The translations under genes and the position numbers were made by a program. This document shows, piece after piece, positions 5,442 to 11,480 of a stretch of DNA of 11,480 nucleotides (its first letter is position 1; every line of letters starts with the position of its first letter). Origin of the DNA: an uncultured Eubacteriales bacterium (lineage in GTDB: Bacteria > Bacillota > Clostridia > Oscillospirales > Oscillospiraceae); the NCBI GenBank assembly GCA_900547405.1, contig URGL01000070.1:1-11480 (forward strand), given 5' to 3'. The notes beneath the pieces are model-generated. The model did no database searches, was not told the DNA's origin, and was given only the letters and a program-made list of their open reading frames with translations.

Positions 5442-6909
5442 ATACCAGGTTCGTGTATCCCATCAGGGCCTGGTCTACTTCTTTGGCACAGGCACGGCCC
5501 TCGGTGATGGCCCAGACCACCAGGGATTGGCCCCGGCGGCAGTCACCGGCGGCAAAGATCCTGGGGGTTTCCGTGCGGTAGCCCGTCGTGACGATGCTGC
5601 CCCGGTTGTCTCTGGCCAGGCCGAAGGCCTCCGCCACATAGCTCTGGCAGCCGGTGAAGCCCGCGGCAATGAGCAGCAGGCCGCATTGGCGCTCCTCCTC
5701 GCTGCCCTCCAGGGGAACCATCTGGAACCGGCCCTCGATCTGCTTTCCTTCCAGCCTGACGGTGACGACAGATGTGATGTTCCCTTCCTCGTCGGCCTTG
5801 ATCTCCTTGACGGTGGTCTTGTAAATTCTGGGGTCCTGACCGAAGACGGCAATGGCCTCCTGCTGGCCGTAGTCCGTCTTCTTCACCCTGGGCCACTGGG
5901 GCCAGGGGTTATTCGGCAGCCGCTCCTCCGGAGGGCAGGCCATCATTTCCAGCTGGGTCACACTGCGGCAGCCCTGGCGGATAGCGGTGCCCACGCAGTC
6001 GTTGCCGGTATCGCCGCCGCCTACGATGATCACGTCCTTGCCCCTGGCATCGATGGCAAAGGAATCGGCCTTACCCACCACCTTCCGGGTGGCGCTGGTC
6101 AGGTAGTCCACGGCGAAGTGGATGCCCTGGGCCTCCCGGCCGGGGACATTCAGGTCCCGGGGGGTCTTGGAGCCGCAGCACAGGACCAGGGCATCGAAGC
6201 TCTCCAGAAGCGCCTGGGGGTCCGTATTGCCGCCTACGTCACAGCCGGTTCTGAATACCACACCTTCCGCCTCCATGAGCTTCACCCGCCGGTCCACAAC
6301 CCGCTTATCCAGCTTCATATTGGGAATGCCGTACATCAGCAGGCCTCCCACTGCGTCCTCCCGCTCGAAGACGGTGACGCTGTGGCCCCGGTGATTCAGC
6401 TGGTCCGCCACTGCCAGGCCGGAGGGGCCGGAGCCGATGACGGCCACGGTCTTGCCGGAGCGGACGGGGATCTGCCGGGGGGTGATCCAGCCCTCGGCCC
6501 AGCCCTTCTCCACAATGGCCAGTTCGTTGTCGTGGACGGAGACCGGCACCCCATTCATGCCGCAGGTGCAGGCCGCCTCACACAGAGCGGGGCAGACCCG
6601 GCCGGTAAACTCCGGGAAGTTGCTGGTCTTCAGCAGCCGGTTCAGGGCCTGCCGCCAGTTGCCGTTGTAAATTTCGTCGTTCCATTCCGGGATCAGGTTG
6701 TGCAGAGGGCAGCCGGAGAACATGCCGCCGAAGTTCTCGCCGCTCTGGCAGAAGGGCACGCCGCAGTTCATGCACCGGGCGGCCTGTTCGGTCCGGCTCC
6801 GGAGGTTCAGCGGCAGCTTGAATTCCTCAAAATCCCGGATCCGCTCCAGGGGCTCCTTCCACCGGTTCTCCTGCCGGGTAAATTCTAAAAATCCTGTGGG
6901 TTTTCCCAT
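5440..6909 (-). CDS. gltD: Glutamate synthase (NADPH) small subunit
   Basis: A 489-residue beta subunit of NADPH-dependent glutamate synthase (GOGAT). It oxidises NADPH on FAD and passes electrons through iron-sulfur clusters to the GltB subunit, which makes glutamate from glutamine and 2-oxoglutarate in the cytoplasm. The N-terminal cluster region has C46-x2-C49-x4-C54 and C67, then C106-x3-C110-x3-C114. The FAD-binding GSGPSG is at 159-164 and the NADPH-binding GGGDTG at 297-302. The ending with GDCRRGQSLVVWAI-EGR is diagnostic. Length and opening (MGKPTGFLEF) are normal for GltD. The gene follows gltB with 5 bases between stop and start. Its ribosome site, AAAGGGG (minus strand, 6924-6918), lies inside the last codons of gltB, so translational coupling is likely. 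Related oxidoreductases (PreT, NfnB-type) share the fold, but the adjacent gltB settles the call. Confidence 0.96.
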   Translation of the reverse strand: MGKPTGFLEFTRQENRWKEPLERIRDFEEFKLPLNLRSRTEQAARCMNCGVPFCQSGENFGGMFSGCPLHNLIPEWNDEIYNGNWRQALNRLLKTSNFPEFTGRVCPALCEAACTCGMNGVPVSVHDNELAIVEKGWAEGWITPRQIPVRSGKTVAVIGSGPSGLAVADQLNHRGHSVTVFEREDAVGGLLMYGIPNMKLDKRVVDRRVKLMEAEGVVFRTGCDVGGNTDPQALLESFDALVLCCGSKTPRDLNVPGREAQGIHFAVDYLTSATRKVVGKADSFAIDARGKDVIIVGGGDTGNDCVGTAIRQGCRSVTQLEMMACPPEERLPNNPWPQWPRVKKTDYGQQEAIAVFGQDPRIYKTTVKEIKADEEGNITSVVTVRLEGKQIEGRFQMVPLEGSEEERQCGLLLIAAGFTGCQSYVAEAFGLARDNRGSIVTTGYRTETPRIFAAGDCRRGQSLVVWAITEGRACAKEVDQALMGYTNLV

Positions 6910-6914
6910 GATCC

Positions 6915-9900
6915 TTACCCCTTTCTCACCGCGTAGAAGGCTTCCATGGTGGCTTTTTCGTGGGACATACCTTTTTCCTCCATCTGGCCGATGGTGGTGA
7001 TCATCCGCTTGTAGTCCCTGGGGATGATCTTCTTGAATTTGGGCAGATACTCCTGGAAGTGGTCCAGGACCCGCTTGCCCAGAGGGGAGCCGGTCTCCCG
7101 GACGTGATGCTCGATGAGGGTCCTCAGCTCCTCCCCGTCATGGCGCTCGGTGACGGCCTCCATATCCACCATCTGCTTATTCAGGCGCAGATACAGCTCG
7201 TGATGCTCATCCAGCACATAGGCAATGCCGCCAGACATACCCGCCGCGAAATTCTTGCCGGTGGCTCCCAGGATCACCACCCGGCCTCCGGTCATGTACT
7301 CACAGCCGTGGTCGCCGCAGCCCTCGGCTACCGCATTGGCCCCGGAATTGCGGACGCAGAACCGCTCTCCGGCGATGCCGTTGATATAGGCCTCGCCGCC
7401 GGTGGCACCGTAGAGGGCCACGTTGCCGATGATGATATTCTCCTCCGGGGCGAAGGTGCTGCCCGCCGTAGGCCGCACCGTCAGCTTGCCCCCGGAGAGG
7501 CCCTTGCCGAAGTAGTCGTTGGCATCCCCCTCCAGGCGGATGGTCAGGCCCTTGGGGATAAACGCGCCGAAGGACTGGCCGCCGCCGCCCTGGGCCTCTA
7601 CGGTGTAGGTGTCCTCAGGCAGCTCTCCGCACTCCTTGGTCAGGACGGAGCCCAGAATGGTACCAAAGGTCCGGTTTACGCTGGACACACGGACGGTTTC
7701 CCTGTGGGGCTTCCCCTTGCGGATGTAGGGCCGGAAGGCAGGCAGCAGCACACTGTCGTCCAGGGTCTTTTCCAGGTGGAAGTCGTACTTCTCCGCCTCT
7801 TCATAATGCTGAGGGGGCAGATCTCCCAGCACAGCGCTCAGGTCGATGGTATCCGCCCGATGGGTGATTCGGTTTTCCCGGGGCCGCAGCAGGTCTGTCC
7901 GGCCTACCAGCTCGTCCACTGTCCGGACTCCCAGCCGGGCCATGATCTCCCGAAGCTGCCGGGCAATGAAGAGCATGAAGTTCATCACGTATTCGGGCTT
8001 GCCCTGGAACCGGCACCGAAGCTCCGGATTCTGGGTGGCTATGCCCACGGGGCAAGTGTCCAGGTTGCACACCCGCATCATGACGCAGCCCATGGAAACC
8101 AGAGGGGCGGTGGCGAAGCCGAATTCCTCGGCACCTAAGAGAGCCGCAATGGCCACATCCCGGCCGCTCATGAGCTTGCCGTCCGTTTCCAGCCGCACCC
8201 GGCCCCGAAGGCCGTTGCGGATCAGGGTCTGATGGGCCTCCGCCAGGCCCAGCTCCCAGGGAAGGCCCGCATTGTGGATGGAGCTCTTGGGGGCCGCCCC
8301 GGTGCCGCCGTCGTAGCCGGAGATCAGCACCACCTGGGCCCCGGCCTTGGCAACGCCGGCGGCGATGGTGCCCACACCGGCCTCGGAGACCAGCTTCACA
8401 TTGATCCGGGCATCCCGGTTGGCGTTTTTCAGGTCGTAGATCAGCTGGGCCAGGTCCTCAATGGAATAGATATCGTGGTGAGGCGGCGGAGAGATCAGGC
8501 TGACGCCGGGGGTAGAGCACCGGGTCTTGGCTACCCAGGGGTAGACCTTGCTGCCGGGCAGATGGCCCCCCTCTCCGGGCTTGGCCCCCTGGGCCATTTT
8601 GATCTGGATCTCCTTGGCAGAGCACAGGTAGGCGCTGGTCACGCCGAACCGGGCAGAGGCCACCTGCTTGATGGCGCTGTTTTTGTCCGTGCCGAACCGG
8701 GCCGGATCCTCGCCGCCCTCGCCGGAATTGGACTTGCCCCCCAGGCGGTTCATGGCCTGGGCCATGCAGCAGTGGGCCTCCATGGAGATGGAGCCGTAGG
8801 ACATGGCACCGGTCTTGAACCGCTTGACGATCTCCTCCCCAGGCTCTACCTCCTCCAGAGGAATGCCTCCGTCCTGGGGATAGTTGAATTCCAGCAGGCC
8901 CCGGAGGGTGTGGGGCTTCCGCTCGTCATCCACCAGGTCGGTGTACTCCCGGAAGCGGTCATAGGAGCCGGACTGCACCGCCTCCCGAAGGGCGATGATG
9001 GTCTTGGGGTTATACAGATGGTCCTCGGCGGCGGAGCCGGAGCGGAGCTTATGGGTGCCCACGCTGTCCAGGGTGGTGTCCACCCCCAGGTCCAGGGGAT
9101 CAAAGGCATGGTTGTGCCGCCACTGGACCCCCTCGGCGATCTCCTTCAGGCCAATGCCCGCCACAGGGCTGACGGTATTGGTAAAGTAGCTGTCGATGAC
9201 CTCTTTGCAGATGCCCACCGCCTCAAAAATCTGGGCGGACTGGTAGGATTGCAGGGTGGAAATGCCCATCTTAGAGGCGATCTTCACAATGCCCGCCAGA
9301 ATGGCCTTGTTGTAGTCCGCAATGGCCTGGTGGCAGTCCTTGTCCAGCATATTCCGCTCCACCAGCTCCTCAATGCAGTCCTGGGCCAGGTAGGGATTGA
9401 TGGCCCGGGCACCGTAGCCCAGCAGGGTGGCAAAATGGTGGACATCCCGGGGCTCCGCGCTTTCCAGGATGATGGACACGGCGGTCCGCTTCTTGGTCCG
9501 GACCAGATACTGCTCAATGGCGGAGACCGCCAGCAGAGAGGGAATGGCCATATGGTATTCGTCCACCCCCCGGTCGGAGAGGATGATCACGTTGGCCCCG
9601 TCCCGGTAGGCCCGGTCCACCTCCACAAAGAGCTTGTCGATGGCGCTTTTCAGGGAAGCATTGGTGTAGTACAGCAGGCTCACCGTGGCTACCCGGAACC
9701 CGGGGCGCTTCATGGCCTTGATCTGCATCAGCTCCACAGAGGTGATGATGGGATTCTTGATTTGCAGCACCCGGCAGTTTTCCGCCTTTTCCTGAAGGAG
9801 GTTGCCGTCGGAGCCGATATACACGGAGGTATCCGTGACAATTTCCTCCCGCAGGGCATCGATGGGCGGGTTGGTCACCTGGGCAAAGAGCTGCTTGAAG

Positions 9901-11408
9901 TAGTTGAAAAGGGGCTGGTGCTTCTCGGACAGCACCGCCAGAGGGATATCCGTGCCCATGGAGGAGATCTTCTCGGCCCCCAGCCTGGCCATGGGCACAA
10001 TGGCATCCATAATGTCCTCGTAGGTGTAGCCGAAGGCCTTGTAGAGCTTGTCCCGCTGGACCTGGCTGTAGCTTTCCACCTTCTTATTGGGCACCGGCAG
10101 TTCCTCCAGGGTCACCAGGTACTGGTCCAGCCATTCGCCGTAGGGCTGACGGGCCGCCAGGGCCATTTTGCACTCCTCATCGGAGATGACCTTTTTCCGG
10201 ACCGTGTCCACCAGCAGCATTTTACCGGGCTGGAGCCGGGACTTTTTCAGGATCTTCTCCGGGGGGATATCCAGCACACCTACCTCAGAGGACAGCACCA
10301 GCCGCCGGTCCGTGGTGATGTAGTATCGGGCGGGCCGCAGGCCGTTCCGGTCCAGCACGGCACCCATAATGTCGCCGTCGGAGAAGAAGATGGCGGCGGG
10401 GCCGTCCCAGGGCTCCATCATGGTGGAGTAGTAGCGGTACATATCCCGCTTTTTCCGGTCCATGGCCGTATCCTTCTGCCAGGGCTCCGGGATGGTCATC
10501 ATCACGGCCAAAGGCAGAGGAATGCCGTTCATCATCAGAAATTCCAGGGTGTTGTCCAGCATGGCGGAGTCGGAGCCTGTGGGGGCGATCACCGGCAGGA
10601 CCTTCCCCATGTCCTCTTCCGAGAGGCTGGGAGAGTCCATGGTCTCCTCTCTTGCCAGCATCCGGTCCGCATTGCCCCGGATGGTGTTGATCTCCCCGTT
10701 GTGGAGGATCAGCCGGTTGGGGTGGGCCCGCTCCCAGCTGGGGGTCGTATTGGTGGAGAACCGGGAGTGGACCATGGCGATGGCGCTTTCCACCCGTTCA
10801 TCCTGGAGATCCAGGTAGAATTTCCGAAGCTGATTCACCAGGAACATGCCCTTGTAGACCACGGTCCGGGAGGAGAAGGAGCACACATAGGTGCCCTCGC
10901 TGGACTGCTCGAAGACACGGCGGATGACATAGAGCCGCCGGTCAAAGGCCAGACCCCGGGCCACGTCCCCGGGCCGGGCCACAAAGCACTGATAGATGCC
11001 GGGCATGGAGTCCCTGGCCGGGGCTCCCAGGATCTCCGGGTCCACCGGCACCTGACGCCAGCCCAAAAAGGGGACACCCTCCTTGCCGCAGATGACCTCG
11101 AAGAGCTTCTGGGCCTGGCGGCGCTGCAAATTCTCCTGGGGGAAGAAGAACATACCAACGCCGTAGTCCCCCTTCTGCCCCAGGTCGAATCCAAAGGTGC
11201 TGTAGAGCTTGTGGGGCATTTGCAGCAGCACGCCGACACCGTCGCCTACCTGTCCGGTGGCATCCTTACCGGCCCGGTGCTCCAGCCGCTCCACAATGGT
11301 CAGGGCATCGTCCACCACATCGTGGCTGGCAATGCCGTCGATATTCACAACGGCACCGATGCCGCAGGCATCGTGCTCGAAACGTTCGGAATATAATGTT
11401 TTTTCCAT
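6915..11408 (-). CDS. gltB: Glutamate synthase (NADPH) large subunit
   Basis: A 1497-residue alpha subunit of GOGAT. It hydrolyses glutamine, channels the ammonia about 30 angstroms, and reductively aminates 2-oxoglutarate at an FMN site. The order is canonical. A class II amidotransferase domain occupies about 15-420, with nucleophile Cys15 in the DACGIGA motif; the first 14 residues are the propeptide normally cleaved off. A central domain lies at about 470-780. The FMN-binding synthase domain at about 830-1200 has GAMSYGS near 870 and a 3Fe-4S site C1108-x5-C1114-x4-C1119. A C-terminal GXGXG beta-helix domain spans about 1215-1490. It is full length with no frameshift. The start at 11408 follows GGAGG (minus strand, 11418-11414) by 5 bases. 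It is first in an operon with gltD. The promoter is not visible: a hairpin repeat occupies the leader from 11426 and the window ends at 11480. Confidence 0.97.
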   Translation of the reverse strand: MEKTLYSERFEHDACGIGAVVNIDGIASHDVVDDALTIVERLEHRAGKDATGQVGDGVGVLLQMPHKLYSTFGFDLGQKGDYGVGMFFFPQENLQRRQAQKLFEVICGKEGVPFLGWRQVPVDPEILGAPARDSMPGIYQCFVARPGDVARGLAFDRRLYVIRRVFEQSSEGTYVCSFSSRTVVYKGMFLVNQLRKFYLDLQDERVESAIAMVHSRFSTNTTPSWERAHPNRLILHNGEINTIRGNADRMLAREETMDSPSLSEEDMGKVLPVIAPTGSDSAMLDNTLEFLMMNGIPLPLAVMMTIPEPWQKDTAMDRKKRDMYRYYSTMMEPWDGPAAIFFSDGDIMGAVLDRNGLRPARYYITTDRRLVLSSEVGVLDIPPEKILKKSRLQPGKMLLVDTVRKKVISDEECKMALAARQPYGEWLDQYLVTLEELPVPNKKVESYSQVQRDKLYKAFGYTYEDIMDAIVPMARLGAEKISSMGTDIPLAVLSEKHQPLFNYFKQLFAQVTNPPIDALREEIVTDTSVYIGSDGNLLQEKAENCRVLQIKNPIITSVELMQIKAMKRPGFRVATVSLLYYTNASLKSAIDKLFVEVDRAYRDGANVIILSDRGVDEYHMAIPSLLAVSAIEQYLVRTKKRTAVSIILESAEPRDVHHFATLLGYGARAINPYLAQDCIEELVERNMLDKDCHQAIADYNKAILAGIVKIASKMGISTLQSYQSAQIFEAVGICKEVIDSYFTNTVSPVAGIGLKEIAEGVQWRHNHAFDPLDLGVDTTLDSVGTHKLRSGSAAEDHLYNPKTIIALREAVQSGSYDRFREYTDLVDDERKPHTLRGLLEFNYPQDGGIPLEEVEPGEEIVKRFKTGAMSYGSISMEAHCCMAQAMNRLGGKSNSGEGGEDPARFGTDKNSAIKQVASARFGVTSAYLCSAKEIQIKMAQGAKPGEGGHLPGSKVYPWVAKTRCSTPGVSLISPPPHHDIYSIEDLAQLIYDLKNANRDARINVKLVSEAGVGTIAAGVAKAGAQVVLISGYDGGTGAAPKSSIHNAGLPWELGLAEAHQTLIRNGLRGRVRLETDGKLMSGRDVAIAALLGAEEFGFATAPLVSMGCVMMRVCNLDTCPVGIATQNPELRCRFQGKPEYVMNFMLFIARQLREIMARLGVRTVDELVGRTDLLRPRENRITHRADTIDLSAVLGDLPPQHYEEAEKYDFHLEKTLDDSVLLPAFRPYIRKGKPHRETVRVSSVNRTFGTILGSVLTKECGELPEDTYTVEAQGGGGQSFGAFIPKGLTIRLEGDANDYFGKGLSGGKLTVRPTAGSTFAPEENIIIGNVALYGATGGEAYINGIAGERFCVRNSGANAVAEGCGDHGCEYMTGGRVVILGATGKNFAAGMSGGIAYVLDEHHELYLRLNKQMVDMEAVTERHDGEELRTLIEHHVRETGSPLGKRVLDHFQEYLPKFKKIIPRDYKRMITTIGQMEEKGMSHEKATMEAFYAVRKG

Positions 11409-11413
11409 GGTTA

Positions 11414-11418
11414 CCTCC
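11414..11418 (-). promoter_or_regulatory. gltB: gltB ribosome binding site next to a hairpin repeat
   Basis: GGAGG on the minus strand, 5 bases from the ATG at 11408. The nearest hairpin arm of the repeat (11426-11445) ends only 7 bases upstream of it on the mRNA, so the site itself stays unpaired but lies in the shadow of a stable stem. Confidence 0.8.
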
Positions 11419-11425
11419 GTTCCCC

Positions 11426-11473
11426 ACCTTCCCTTGGGGGAAGGTGCCGCCGCAGCGGCGGATGAGGGGCGGT
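11426..11473 (-). repeat. GC-rich double-hairpin repeat in the gltB leader
   Basis: ACCTTCCC (11426-11433) pairs with GGGAAGGT (11438-11445), and CCGCCGC (11447-11453) with GCGGCGG (11455-11461). The flank GATGAGGGGCGG (11461-11472) matches the reverse complement of the flank in the copy at 97-145, with a few substitutions. In the gltB direction it reads like the 97-145 copy on the plus strand. It continues to, or near to, the right edge of the window. Confidence 0.75.
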
Positions 11474-11480
11474 ACCAGGT

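Noticed and set aside
5374..6888. A 504-codon open frame on the plus strand opposite gltD
   Set aside because: Antisense shadow with no recognisable domain. gltD on the minus strand is full length with all cofactor motifs, and a terminator hairpin overlaps the supposed start.
8232..11396. A very long open frame on the plus strand opposite gltB (over 1000 codons)
   Set aside because: It is the antisense shadow of a high-GC gene: Gly/His/Val/Leu-rich with no domain, no ribosome site and no family resemblance, while the minus strand encodes a complete GltB.

Overview
The window looks like chromosomal DNA from a high-GC member of the Clostridia, most likely a gut Oscillospiraceae-type organism (Flavonifractor/Lawsonibacter/Oscillibacter relatives). 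This rests on strong GGAGG-type ribosome binding sites, sigma-A promoters of Gram-positive type, CGG/CTG-rich codon use, a clostridial form of TcdA, a flavinylated lipoprotein reductase, and short GC-rich hairpin repeats of the CCTTCCCC...GGGGAAGG kind, which I recall as common in these genomes. The taxon is inferred, not proven.

Layout. Positions 1-152 hold two hairpin repeats and no gene. Positions 153-1928 (minus) encode a Na+/phosphate cotransporter with a C-terminal PhoU-like domain. A 196-bp divergent control region (1929-2124) carries seven TTTAC motifs in a near mirror-symmetric layout, plausibly a Pho-type operator. Positions 2125-2358 (plus) encode a 77-residue two-helix membrane protein of unknown function. 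Positions 2460-3221 (plus) encode TcdA, the tRNA N6-threonylcarbamoyladenosine dehydratase, with its own consensus promoter and terminator. Positions 3411-5312 (plus) encode a lipoprotein with a covalent-FMN domain and a FAD/fumarate-reductase domain, again with its own promoter and a strong terminator. Positions 5440-6909 and 6915-11408 (minus) are gltD and gltB, the two subunits of NADPH-dependent glutamate synthase, in one operon read as gltB then gltD. A further hairpin repeat lies just upstream of the gltB ribosome binding site and runs towards the right edge of the window.

How the genes work together. These are mostly separate units and not one system: phosphate import, tRNA maturation, surface electron transfer to an organic acceptor, and nitrogen assimilation. 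The reductase gene and gltBD converge, with two hairpins packed into the 127 bp between them. The least ordinary items are the reductase (its active-site residues fit fumarate better than urocanate), the symmetric TTTAC array beside the phosphate transporter, and the way the hairpin repeat family sits against gene ends and a gene start. I see no defence system, mobile element, CRISPR array, tRNA or rRNA, and no convincing undescribed multi-gene system.
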